Source: Glaciecola sp964195425 (GTDB taxonomy: Bacteria; Pseudomonadota; Gammaproteobacteria; Enterobacterales; Alteromonadaceae). From it: a stretch of 64,000 nt of DNA. The stretch is from assembly GCA_964195425.1 (NCBI GenBank), contig CAXMOM010000039.1, positions 131,309 to 195,308 on the forward strand. The letters are read 5' to 3'. Below the pieces are notes generated by a model, which had not been told where the DNA came from, made no database searches, and saw nothing but the letters and a program-made list of their open reading frames with translations. The position numbers and the translations under genes are program-made. Shown here in pieces: positions 9,499-17,833 of the stretch. How positions within the stretch are numbered: position 1 is the first letter of the stretch; each line of letters opens with the position of its first letter.

Positions 9499-9970
9499 AC
9501 ACCACTACTCTTTAGGTTTAAATAAAAGCATAATAATACCTGTCCTGCTATCTCTTGTGTTGCCTAATGCCAATAATAAAATGGGCTTCATATCTACTTT
9601 GAGTATTTGGGCAACACACGATTCTATACTAATGCCCACAATCGATACCAAAAATGCTTACTATAGAAGAATAAACCACATATCGGATCTGCGCAACAGG
9701 CATAGATTTTGTTGAATTAATGGAGTGTGACGGTGAAAAGTTAGCGTTAATATGCTGGCAAATTTTTGCCAGAGCGATACTTTGGCCGTGCTGCCTTTCT
9801 CGTCTCAAGCAGCCGTTGCGCCGCGCTCTCTTAAAGTAGCTGTAGCAAATATCAACTTCTTCGCATAATCTATTATAGGATGCACCTTCGCAACGATAAG
9901 CTGACGTTCACTATCGAGGCAATAGGTTAAGTCCACTTATCAATTCATCAATGACCGAATGAGCAGGGTA
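9499..9970. other. Intergenic region, 472 bases, no gene recognised
   Basis: The stretch upstream of the sulfite dehydrogenase operon holds no convincing gene. It has a 7-bp hairpin (CTGGCAA/TTGCCAG, 9755-9772) without a U tract, and a distant inverted pair GTGTTGCC/GGCAACAC near 9557 and 9613. The part around 9780-9850 is more GC-rich than its surroundings. No homology was recognised in any frame. Confidence 0.5.
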
Positions 9971-10684
9971 TTAATAGACACCCTGCGTGATGGCTCGGGC
10001 GGCCGGAAACGCCAGTATTTCTCCCATCCCCAAAGTAAATATCCAGAGCCCATAAAAGCTATGCTCTGCACTAACTAACCAGTAAGACCGAGATTTGTGA
10101 TAGGTAAACGCAAACAGAAACCCGCCTAAAAAGGTAATTAGCAATACAATCCAGTTATGAAACATTAAATGAGCTGCGCAGAAAACGATTGCGTTCAGTA
10201 AGATAAAACCAGACGCTGAAGCAACTAGCCCGTTGTAGCGTTTGAAAAAGAAACTTCGATATAAAAATTCTTGCGGCAATACTGATACAAAACAATAAAA
10301 TAGGCACACAGTTAACCATAGTAAGGGATCTTTAATCACAACTACAAAGAGACTGTCAGGCATTTGTAGATAAACAAAAACACTTGTGAGCAATGCAAAT
10401 ATTATGAACTTTATGGCCACTCTTGGCCAAAGTTCTTTCCACTGTGGCCTAAAAGCGATTCTAATTTCTTTCCACATAGTTAAAAAAGAGTGCTGGCAGA
10501 ATTCGCTTTTACATATATACACAACATAGATAAGAGCAAAAATGGCAAGCCCCACGCTGATTTCCACAAATGGGTTAATTGCGAGTACAATCGGTAAGGC
10601 CAAAAACACAAGTCCTAGCTCTATCCACAATAGTCGGTTCTTTCTTCTCATTAAAAGACATGCATCAATCGTATTCCTTTGCAT
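9971..10684 (-). CDS. CPBP family intramembrane glutamic endopeptidase
   Basis: A polytopic membrane protein of the CPBP (CAAX protease/Abi) family. About seven hydrophobic helices are visible. Motif 1 appears as PQEFLYRSFFFKRY near residue 137, a QExxxR variant of the usual EExxxR. Motif 2 is CAAHLMFHN, and motif 3 is the histidine in VSAEHSFYGLWIF. The first Glu of motif 1 is therefore replaced by Gln while the second Glu and Arg are kept. Family members include membrane proteases acting in protein processing or bacteriocin immunity; the substrate is unknown. The start could also be the Met at codon 12 (MRRKNRLLW). Confidence 0.8.
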   Translation of the reverse strand: MQRNTIDACLLMRRKNRLLWIELGLVFLALPIVLAINPFVEISVGLAIFALIYVVYICKSEFCQHSFLTMWKEIRIAFRPQWKELWPRVAIKFIIFALLTSVFVYLQMPDSLFVVVIKDPLLWLTVCLFYCFVSVLPQEFLYRSFFFKRYNGLVASASGFILLNAIVFCAAHLMFHNWIVLLITFLGGFLFAFTYHKSRSYWLVSAEHSFYGLWIFTLGMGEILAFPAARAITQGVY

Positions 10685-10767
10685 TTAATTTCGACTCCAC
10701 AATAATACTTAAAATAAGCAACTTAAGCGCTTGTAGCATATACGGCTAATGCTACACAGGAAAATAT

Positions 10768-11457
10768 TTATTTGTTAAAAGACTGTACTTCATCATTTGT
10801 TAAATAGCGCCATTGGCCAAGTTCAACGTCAAGACAGATATCTCCGATTTGCTCTCGATGAAGTGAAACCACGCGATTACCTACGGCAGCGAACATCCGT
10901 TTTACTTGATGAAACCTACCTTCTGTTATTGTCAAAAGTACTTCTTTGGCGTTAACCACCTCCAAAGTAGCCGGCAATGTTAAATGTTGTTCACCTTGCA
11001 ATTGTAAGCCTCTCTCAAATTTAGATGCGACATCCTCTGCAAGCGCTTTGGATAACTTCACACGATAAACTTTATGACATTGCGTAGTAGGGTGGGTAAT
11101 ACTAAATGACCAACGCCCATTATCGGTAATTAACACTAGACCTGTTGTATCAGCGTCTAAACGTCCGGCAATGTGTAGCTCTGAGGCTTTATCAACATTT
11201 AGGTAATTGAAGAGCGAGGGATAGACTGCATCGGTATTTGAGCAAATAGTGCTCGCTGGTTTATGCATGAGGATATAGCGAAAATCACGAGTTTTCAGCC
11301 GCAGGCCATTTAACGTTATGGTATTATTTTCATGAACCTGAGTCGCTTCGTTCGTCGTAATTTCACCATTAACGCTAAGCTCTCCTAAATTAATGCGTTT
11401 GATCGCGTCACTTTTTGTAAGCTCGGTGCTTTTACACACAAATTTATCAAGGCGCAT
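10768..11457 (-). CDS. rsuA: 16S rRNA pseudouridine(516) synthase RsuA
   Basis: RsuA converts uridine 516 of 16S rRNA to pseudouridine. The 229-residue product begins with an S4-like domain (MRLDKFVCKSTELTKSDAIK) and has the RsuA/RluB catalytic motif AGRLDADTTGLVLITD with Asp101. It ends with EGRFHQVKRMFAAVGNRVVSLHRE, which resembles E. coli RsuA nearly throughout. It is monocistronic on the minus strand. RluE/RluF-type paralogues are alternatives, but the length and S4 domain favour RsuA. Confidence 0.93.
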   Translation of the reverse strand: MRLDKFVCKSTELTKSDAIKRINLGELSVNGEITTNEATQVHENNTITLNGLRLKTRDFRYILMHKPASTICSNTDAVYPSLFNYLNVDKASELHIAGRLDADTTGLVLITDNGRWSFSITHPTTQCHKVYRVKLSKALAEDVASKFERGLQLQGEQHLTLPATLEVVNAKEVLLTITEGRFHQVKRMFAAVGNRVVSLHREQIGDICLDVELGQWRYLTNDEVQSFNK

Positions 11458-11554
11458 TATGGAAAATAATCAGGATATGAGATGCTATGACAGTAGCCTT
11501 TCTAAGCGAAAATTACCATCGTCTCAACAATGAGTAAATAATCAATAGTACGGT

Positions 11555-11610
11555 GGCTGGCGGGGTGCCAGCCAGGTGTTTTTTGGTGCCTCATCAAAAG
11601 CACCTTTTTT
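11555..11610 (+). terminator. Two tandem + strand terminator-like hairpins
   Basis: Hairpin one is a 7-bp stem GGCTGGC/GCCAGCC (11555-11573) with T6 starting five bases later. Hairpin two is GGTGC/GCACC (11585-11604) followed directly by T6. Both have their T runs on the + strand, although the annotated genes on each side run on the minus strand. They could end an unannotated + strand transcript or be chance. Confidence 0.5.
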
Positions 11611-11612
11611 AC

Positions 11613-14096
11613 TCAATCCTGGCGCAAGGATTTAATTGGGTTAGCACGAGCAACACTTGCCGCATTGCCTCCCACGGTTATCCAAGCCATTACCAAGAGC
11701 AAAAAACCTACTGAAAAACTAATCGGGATTAGCCAAAGAGCGTCTATACGATAAGAAAAATTTTCCAACCAACTTACCATTGCCACGGCCGCTATTGGCC
11801 AAGCGACTAGGTTAGCAATCAACACTGGCTTTGAGAACTGCCATACCAGCAACTTAACGATGTCTCTAACTCTGGCACCCATGACTTTGCGGATCCCAAT
11901 CTCTTTGGTTCTTCTTTCGGTGGTAAATGCAGCTAAGCCGTATAAACCCAAACAGGCTATAATAATCGCAAGCACGGAGAATGTTGAGAACAACCGAGCT
12001 TGTATCTGCTCGTCGTTATATTGTGCCCGCATCATACTGTCTAAAAACTGTAAATTTATTGGGTTCATAGGTGCATACGTTTTCCATACTTGCCCTATTT
12101 GTGCGCTTAATTGAGCAGGATTTTGAGTGTTAATCGTTAAACTGGCAACATAAAACCTAGCGGGGTTAAGTGAATAAACAGACGGCCGAACCCCGAATTT
12201 TATCGAACGAAAATAGATATCTGGCACTACGCCTACAATCTCAAAATGCTGTAAGCCTCGCATATCAGCTTCAATAGTTTTACCAATCGCTTGTTGCGGT
12301 GTGCTGAAACCAAACTTGGCTAATGCACTGACATTTAAAATAGCACTGGCTTTACCAGCAGGCTTACCTTCTTCTACTGTGATGACTTCATCTGTCCCAA
12401 ACTTGTTGTCAAACAAGCGCCCAGCAACAGGTTTAACATCATATGCTTCAAAAAACCCATAGTCCATGTTGTGAATGTTTAGTAACTGCCTATCGCTGTT
12501 GCTTGCCGCTGAATCTAGCAGTTTAAAATGTCGGTTATTTTCATTATCTTGTGTAGGCGCTTCAGAAGAAAAAACAACGGAGCTTATTTCGGGTATGTTT
12601 AGTAACTCTTGGCGCAAACTTTCGTGTTTATCTTGCGCGCCATTAATGCCTAAAATCATTTTATTGTTACTGCTATAACCTACATCAACCGATTGGGCAT
12701 AGTGAGTTTGACTGTAAATTACGACGGTGCTGATCACTAAGGCTATAGATGCGCTAAATTGAAAGACGACTAGAAAAGTTCGAAAGCCCGCCGTTCTGCC
12801 AGATTCTGTGCTTTTGTTTGATTTCAATATTTGGCCAGGCAAAAATTTTGAAAGATGCATTGCAGGGTAAAGCCCTGCGCCTAAACCGACGATTAAGCCA
12901 ATAAGCACAACCGCGCCTAACAGTTCTAGGTCAGTAAACAAGGCCAGTTGTAACTCGCTATCTAATGCCTGATTGTAAAACGGCAAAACGAGTTCTACTA
13001 ACACCAAGGCAACTAGTAATGAGATAAATACCAATGTTACCGCTTCACCTAAAAACTGAATCATGACTTGTCGTCTACTTGCTCCGAGTACTTTGCGCAT
13101 CGCGACTTCTCTGGCCCGTTGACTAGCGCGAGCTGTTGCTAGATTCATAAAGTTGATGCAAGCGATGAGAAGAATCAACCCTGCTATTATTATAAAAGAA
13201 GTGATCATGCTTGCACTGCCTAAGGGTGATAAGTCTCCCATGTTTCCAGCGTCTTTTTTTGCATGTAAGTGTAAGTCTTCCAATGCCATCAATTTGTGTT
13301 TCAAGCTATCTGATACGCGCTGATCATCTTCAAAATGCTCTTTAAGGGGACTTTCATTGTCTACCCAATAAGTTAGACGCTCCTGAAAGTTCTCAATTGA
13401 GACGCCTTCACGCATTTTGAAATAGGTATACACATTTACGCTAGTCCAACTATTTAGACCAGGGTTGTTTTCAATAATAGCGGGTAACACATAAAGAATT
13501 AATTCCGTATTGAGGTGGCTAGCTTTGGGGAGATCTTTTATTACTCCTGTAACGGTAAGCTCAGAAGGTTGAGGGCCTGCGCAGCAAACTGTTAATGTTT
13601 GCCCGACAACGTCCGTTTTACCAAAGTACTTTATCGCCATTTCTTCTGTAATGACTAAATCAAATGGCTTTTTGAAAGAGGTCGCTTTAGACCCATATAC
13701 AAAGGGCAAATCGAACAGTTCAAAGAAGTCTGGATCAACAAGGCTCAATTCTTCAGCCGTTACGTCTTGCTGCTGAATAACCGATGCGCCGAAACTGATT
13801 ATTCTCGTGCTGGTTTCAACTTCAGCTGTTGCATAGTTTCTTACCGCAGCCATCATTTTCCCAGCCGATCGTACTGTCAGAAATGGAGGTGAACCCGCAG
13901 TATAATAAGTACTGTGCATACGCACAACACGGTCAGAGTCGGTCAACCATTTGTCGTATCCCATTTCTTCACGAACAAATAAAGAGATTAAAATACAGCT
14001 CATTAACCCTAAGGCTAGTCCGAGAATATTAATAACGGAAAACATCCCATTATTAATAATATTGCGCCACGCGGTCATTAAATAATTCTTAAACAT
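11613..14096 (-). CDS. ABC transporter permease, MacB/FtsX type
   Basis: An 827-residue permease with the MacB-like layout. One N-terminal transmembrane helix (INILGLALGLMSCILISLFV) is followed by a large periplasmic domain and three helices of a first FtsX domain (with NLATARASQRAREVAMRKVLGASR). A second periplasmic domain and a second FtsX domain follow (EIGIRKVMGARVRDIVKLL). Such proteins act by mechanotransmission with an ATPase and an HlyD-type adaptor, exporting peptides, drugs or lipids rather than importing solutes. It is the last gene of the adaptor-ATPase-permease operon, 39 bases after the ATPase. The substrate cannot be told from the sequence. Confidence 0.9.
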   Translation of the reverse strand: MFKNYLMTAWRNIINNGMFSVINILGLALGLMSCILISLFVREEMGYDKWLTDSDRVVRMHSTYYTAGSPPFLTVRSAGKMMAAVRNYATAEVETSTRIISFGASVIQQQDVTAEELSLVDPDFFELFDLPFVYGSKATSFKKPFDLVITEEMAIKYFGKTDVVGQTLTVCCAGPQPSELTVTGVIKDLPKASHLNTELILYVLPAIIENNPGLNSWTSVNVYTYFKMREGVSIENFQERLTYWVDNESPLKEHFEDDQRVSDSLKHKLMALEDLHLHAKKDAGNMGDLSPLGSASMITSFIIIAGLILLIACINFMNLATARASQRAREVAMRKVLGASRRQVMIQFLGEAVTLVFISLLVALVLVELVLPFYNQALDSELQLALFTDLELLGAVVLIGLIVGLGAGLYPAMHLSKFLPGQILKSNKSTESGRTAGFRTFLVVFQFSASIALVISTVVIYSQTHYAQSVDVGYSSNNKMILGINGAQDKHESLRQELLNIPEISSVVFSSEAPTQDNENNRHFKLLDSAASNSDRQLLNIHNMDYGFFEAYDVKPVAGRLFDNKFGTDEVITVEEGKPAGKASAILNVSALAKFGFSTPQQAIGKTIEADMRGLQHFEIVGVVPDIYFRSIKFGVRPSVYSLNPARFYVASLTINTQNPAQLSAQIGQVWKTYAPMNPINLQFLDSMMRAQYNDEQIQARLFSTFSVLAIIIACLGLYGLAAFTTERRTKEIGIRKVMGARVRDIVKLLVWQFSKPVLIANLVAWPIAAVAMVSWLENFSYRIDALWLIPISFSVGFLLLVMAWITVGGNAASVARANPIKSLRQD

Positions 14097-14135
14097 GGTC
14101 TATTCCTTAAAAAGTTTGTGAATATAAGCGATGGC

Positions 14136-14819
14136 TTAAATGGCCTGGCGAATACTTTGAGTGACTACGTGTCCGTCAAATAAATTAATTGTACGATGTG
14201 CGTAATCAGCATGGGAAGGACTGTGCGTAACCATCACAATGGTGGTGCCTTCTTCGTTTAAGGCCTGCAGCATTTCCATAACTTCTTGGCCATGGGCGCT
14301 ATCGAGGTTACCGGTAGGTTCATCTGCTAATATCATCGATTGATTGCCAACAACCGCCCTAGCAACCGCAACTCTTTGTTGTTGGCCTCCCGACAATTGA
14401 CTCGGCATGTGTTTTGCTCGGTGGGCAATGCCAACCTTGTCCATTACTTCATTGACTTTTTGTTTGCGCGTGTCAGACGCAATATTATGATACAAAAGGG
14501 CAAGTTCGATATTTTCTTCGACGGTAAGTTCGTCAATCAAATTGAAGCTTTGAAAGATAAAACCAATATTGTGTTTACGGACCGATGACAGCTGTGCCTC
14601 GGAATAGTCAGAAATATCCAAATCGTCAAAAACGTATTGGCCACTTGAGGCTTTATCTAACATACCAATAATACTCAATAACGTTGATTTTCCGCACCCT
14701 GAGGGGCCCATTATGGCGACAAACTCGCCTTGTTCAATATCGATGTTGACTTGATTTAAAGCAACCGTTTCCACTTCGTCGGTTTGATATACTCGCGTCA
14801 GGTTTTTAAGTTTTAGCAT
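14136..14819 (-). CDS. ABC transporter ATP-binding protein (MacB/LolD type)
   Basis: The 227-residue ATPase energises the adjacent FtsX-type permease. It has Walker A GPSGCGKSTL near residue 39, the Q-loop FQSFNLIDELTVEENIELAL, signature LSGGQQQRVAVARA, Walker B MILADEPTGNLDS and the switch histidine in MVTHSPSHADYA. This is the LolD/MacB ATPase subgroup. It lies between the adaptor and permease genes in one minus-strand operon, with 22 and 39 base gaps. Confidence 0.94.
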   Translation of the reverse strand: MLKLKNLTRVYQTDEVETVALNQVNIDIEQGEFVAIMGPSGCGKSTLLSIIGMLDKASSGQYVFDDLDISDYSEAQLSSVRKHNIGFIFQSFNLIDELTVEENIELALLYHNIASDTRKQKVNEVMDKVGIAHRAKHMPSQLSGGQQQRVAVARAVVGNQSMILADEPTGNLDSAHGQEVMEMLQALNEEGTTIVMVTHSPSHADYAHRTINLFDGHVVTQSIRQAI

Positions 14820-14841
14820 GGCTAAGGTCCTTTTTTGAAAA

Positions 14842-16158
14842 TTAGTTAAGTTTTAGACGCTGCATATCTTGATAGCTGGTGTAAGGGCTAGTAACCACTC
14901 TTTCGCCAACTTCCAGTCCATCTAGCACTTCAATAAACCTGCTGTTGCGACGGCCTAGGCGAATAGGCCTTCTTATGGCTTCGCTCCCATCTGCGGAAAC
15001 CACAAAAATCCAGTTGCCGCCCGTATCTTGATAAAACGCGCCGTTGGGAATAAGCAGTGCTTCACTTGCATCACCAAGGGTTAATTTGGTTTGAACCGTT
15101 TGGCCACGGCGAATGCCAGCAGGCTGCTCATCGGTAAACTGTAGGTCGACTTCAAACTGGCCATTAGTTACTTGTGGATAAATTTTGGTTACGCTAAGTT
15201 GGTATTTATCAAAGCTTACCCGTTGCCCAATATCAACACGACCTAAGTAAAACTCATCAATCATTGCACTTAGTTTAAAATCGTTAGGGGTGTCTATTTG
15301 CCCGAGTCGCTCGCCCTTATCAATACTTTGCCCGACTTCAAAATCGAAACCAGATAGCTTTCCGTCAACCGGTGCTCGTACATTCATATTGGTTAAATTT
15401 TGGCGAGATATTTCAAGGTTCGATTCAAGTCTTATGGCTGTTTCTTTTAAGAAAACTAATTGGCTTTCTTGCAGAGCTTTGTCTGACGACTGACTTTCCA
15501 AGGTTAGCGCTAGTCTATCCTTATACCAATTTAGTGTGTCGGTGGTATCGGCGAATACTGATTGGCTTACAGCGCCTGTGTTAAGCAGTTCTTGTTCCCG
15601 TGAGAGCTGTCGCGTTAACAGCTTTATTTGATAGTTGATGTCGACCAAATTTCGTTTATGTAGCAAACGGTTTTGCTCTAAGTTCAGCTCGATTGAGCGC
15701 ATATTGTTAAGCTGCTCGGCAACACGAGTTTCATTTCCCAATACGCTAAGCTGTAGTGAAGAGTTTGATAGTTCAACTATCAACTCACCGGCGTTAAGTT
15801 GGGTGCCATCTTCAACTAAGATACGTTCTACTCTGCCGCCTTCAACGGCATCCAAATAGACCGTTTTGGCAGGAATCACTCTGGCGCGAATTGGGATGAA
15901 GTCTTCGAATGTACCCTGCGTTACCAGTGAAATTCCGATACGTTGGCTATCAACTTTGATTGCTTTGCCTGTGTTAGTAAAAAACACGGAATATGCAATT
16001 ATTGATAGCACGACAGCAACCACGCACACCCACGCTAATTTTTTCCATATGTTGGGCGATTTTGCTACTTTGCGGTCCATCCCAGCACCTGACATTTTTC
16101 GCTTGTGCTCAAGCGAGTATGCAGACGATGTTGATGAAAGTGTTACTGGTTCAGTCAT
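14842..16158 (-). CDS. Periplasmic adaptor subunit (HlyD/MacA-type membrane fusion protein) of ABC efflux system
   Basis: A membrane fusion protein linking the inner-membrane ABC exporter to an outer-membrane channel. It has an N-terminal anchor helix (KLAWVCVVAVVLSIIAYSVFF) and a biotinyl-lipoyl half motif (EGGRVERILVEDGTQLNAGE). A coiled-coil hairpin covers about residues 130-230, followed by the second lipoyl half (VRAPVDGKLSGFDFEVGQSI) and beta-barrel domains. The first gene of the operon, it is divergent from the regulator pair. The start is uncertain: the ATG at 16158 has a poor ribosome site, while the ATG at 16080 (MDRKVAKS) has AGGTG upstream and matches the usual start of this subfamily. 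No outer-membrane channel gene is seen nearby, so a shared TolC is likely. Confidence 0.9.
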   Translation of the reverse strand: MTEPVTLSSTSSAYSLEHKRKMSGAGMDRKVAKSPNIWKKLAWVCVVAVVLSIIAYSVFFTNTGKAIKVDSQRIGISLVTQGTFEDFIPIRARVIPAKTVYLDAVEGGRVERILVEDGTQLNAGELIVELSNSSLQLSVLGNETRVAEQLNNMRSIELNLEQNRLLHKRNLVDINYQIKLLTRQLSREQELLNTGAVSQSVFADTTDTLNWYKDRLALTLESQSSDKALQESQLVFLKETAIRLESNLEISRQNLTNMNVRAPVDGKLSGFDFEVGQSIDKGERLGQIDTPNDFKLSAMIDEFYLGRVDIGQRVSFDKYQLSVTKIYPQVTNGQFEVDLQFTDEQPAGIRRGQTVQTKLTLGDASEALLIPNGAFYQDTGGNWIFVVSADGSEAIRRPIRLGRRNSRFIEVLDGLEVGERVVTSPYTSYQDMQRLKLN

Positions 16159-16206
16159 AATGAGATTTCACTCGAATACTCGTATTGCTGAGATTACTAA
16201 TTACTG

Positions 16207-16222
16207 ATCAATTATCGTTCCA
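16207..16222 (-). promoter_or_regulatory. Candidate sigma-54 promoter for the efflux operon
   Basis: The minus strand reads TGGAACGATAATTGAT, close to the sigma-54 consensus TGGCACGnnnnTTGCW. There are two mismatches, one of them at the usually conserved -12 C. Transcription would begin about 37 bases before the longest adaptor start. It is weak alone but supported by the adjacent sigma-54-type activator gene and upstream repeats. Confidence 0.42.
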
Positions 16223-16283
16223 ACTCTTAAGTTGTTGATATCGTTTAGAATAAAAAATAACGTATTCTTTAGTTATCATGAAC

Positions 16284-16320
16284 TGTACGTTTATGAACAG
16301 TTTGTGTACGATAATGAACA
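16284..16320. promoter_or_regulatory. Two phased 16-bp activator-site repeats (TGTACGWTWATGAACA)
   Basis: Copies TGTACGTTTATGAACA (16284-16299) and TGTACGATAATGAACA (16305-16320) differ at two positions and are 21 bases apart, two helical turns. Each is an imperfect palindrome of the form TGTWC-N6-GWACA. They lie between the divergent efflux and regulator genes, about 90-125 bases upstream of the candidate sigma-54 start, the usual place for enhancer sites of NtrC-type activators. Binding by the adjacent response regulator is inference. Confidence 0.7.
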
Positions 16321-16357
16321 CTTTGTTTTTGAATGATGACCTTAAAAGTCGAGAAAG

Positions 16358-17833
16358 ATGACCAGCAAAACCCGTATTTTAATTATAGATGACGATGAAG
16401 ATATTCTGATTGCAGGAAAATTGTTACTGCGTCGCAATGGTTTTGACGTCGTCACATCACATCAGCCTGAGCAAATTCCGGCGCTAATAAAGTCTACTTC
16501 CTTTCAAGTTATTATGCTGGATATGAACTTTGGACCAGGCGAAAGCTCTGGCGATGAAGGCTTAAAGTGGCTGAGTGTTATTCGAAGCTTAGATCCTGAC
16601 TGCATTGTAGTGATGATAACTGCCCATGGTGGCATGAATTTGGCCATTGAGGCGATGAAGCTTGGTGCAACTGACTTTGTGATTAAGCCTTGGCAAAATG
16701 AAAAGCTGGTAGCTACTGTTCGAACCGCCGCTGAATTAAGCCTTGTTCGCAACGAGGCTAAGCATTTGCGCAGCGCTAATCAGTTGCTTACACAGGTCGC
16801 CAACCAGTCTAGTAGGCCCAACATACAGAGCAATTCTCCCGCAATTAACGCAGTTATGTCGCTCGTTGCCAGAAGTGCGCCTACCGATGCAAACGTGCTT
16901 GTCTTAGGCGAAAACGGGACTGGGAAAGAGCTTCTTGCCAAAGAAATACATTTTCAAAGTTTGCGCTGTAACAATATTTTCTTAACGGTAGACCTAGGCG
17001 CTATATCGGAAACCTTGTTTGAAAGTGAGCTGTTTGGGCATAAAAAGGGCGCGTTTACAGGTGCTAACGAAGAGCGAATAGGAAAGTTGGAGGCGGCAAA
17101 CGGTGGAACATTGTTCCTTGATGAACTAGGTAATTTGCCCCTGCACTTACAAGCGCGTTTATTGACTGTTTTAGAGCAACGGCGAGTAACGCCATTAGGT
17201 GCGAATATTTCCAGGCCCTTTGACGTTCGGGTGATTTGCGCAACTAATGTACCAAAGCAAACCTTGCTAGATGAAACGCAATTTCGCCAAGACTTGCTTT
17301 TCCGGTTAAACACGGTTGAAATTACGCTACCGGCCTTGCGTGATAGGCCCGAGGATATAGCGCCACTTGCAGACTACTTTGTAAACTACTATTGTAAAAA
17401 ATATAATAAACCGACAGCCAGCATTTCTGCAGAGGTTCGTAATGCAATGCAACATCACAACTGGCCTGGAAATATTCGCGCACTTCGCCATACGATTGAA
17501 AGAGCGATAATTTTAAGTGAAACAGAGCACTTAAATGTAGACGATTTACAATTGCCTCAGGTATTAGCTAATCCTTTGGGCAATGAAATACATGCAGCCG
17601 CTATACCTACAACGGCTGCGCCTTCAGAGAATGCGCAGACAACTGTAAACATCCATATGGAAGATACAGAATTTTTATCGCAACAAAACAGTGAACTCAA
17701 TTTAGAAAAAATTGAGAAACAAACCATTACGCGTGCCTTAAGGACTTATCGCTACAACATTAGTCACACTGCAAAAGCTTTAGGCCTCACGCGTGCAGCT
17801 TTGTATAGGAGAATGGAAAAACATGGGCTTTAA
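16358..17833 (+). CDS. Sigma-54-dependent response regulator (NtrC family)
   Basis: A 491-residue enhancer-binding activator. The receiver domain has the acidic pocket Asp11-13, phosphoacceptor Asp55 in VIMLDMNFGP, and Lys in GATDFVIKPW. The central AAA+ domain has Walker A GENGTGKE, the sigma-54 contact loop GAFTGA at residues 231-236, and Walker B GGTLFLDELG. The C-terminal Fis-type helix-turn-helix is ISHTAKALGLTRAALYRRM. It is translationally coupled to the histidine kinase gene, whose likely start overlaps its end by 11 bases. Divergence from the ABC exporter genes and the shared repeats suggest that it activates that operon; the inducing signal is unknown. Confidence 0.93.
   Translation: MTSKTRILIIDDDEDILIAGKLLLRRNGFDVVTSHQPEQIPALIKSTSFQVIMLDMNFGPGESSGDEGLKWLSVIRSLDPDCIVVMITAHGGMNLAIEAMKLGATDFVIKPWQNEKLVATVRTAAELSLVRNEAKHLRSANQLLTQVANQSSRPNIQSNSPAINAVMSLVARSAPTDANVLVLGENGTGKELLAKEIHFQSLRCNNIFLTVDLGAISETLFESELFGHKKGAFTGANEERIGKLEAANGGTLFLDELGNLPLHLQARLLTVLEQRRVTPLGANISRPFDVRVICATNVPKQTLLDETQFRQDLLFRLNTVEITLPALRDRPEDIAPLADYFVNYYCKKYNKPTASISAEVRNAMQHHNWPGNIRALRHTIERAIILSETEHLNVDDLQLPQVLANPLGNEIHAAAIPTTAAPSENAQTTVNIHMEDTEFLSQQNSELNLEKIEKQTITRALRTYRYNISHTAKALGLTRAALYRRMEKHGL

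Noticed and set aside
9557..9617. Inverted pair GTGTTGCC/GGCAACAC as a mobile-element end.
   Set aside because: The arms are only about 45 bases apart, with no target duplication and no transposase.
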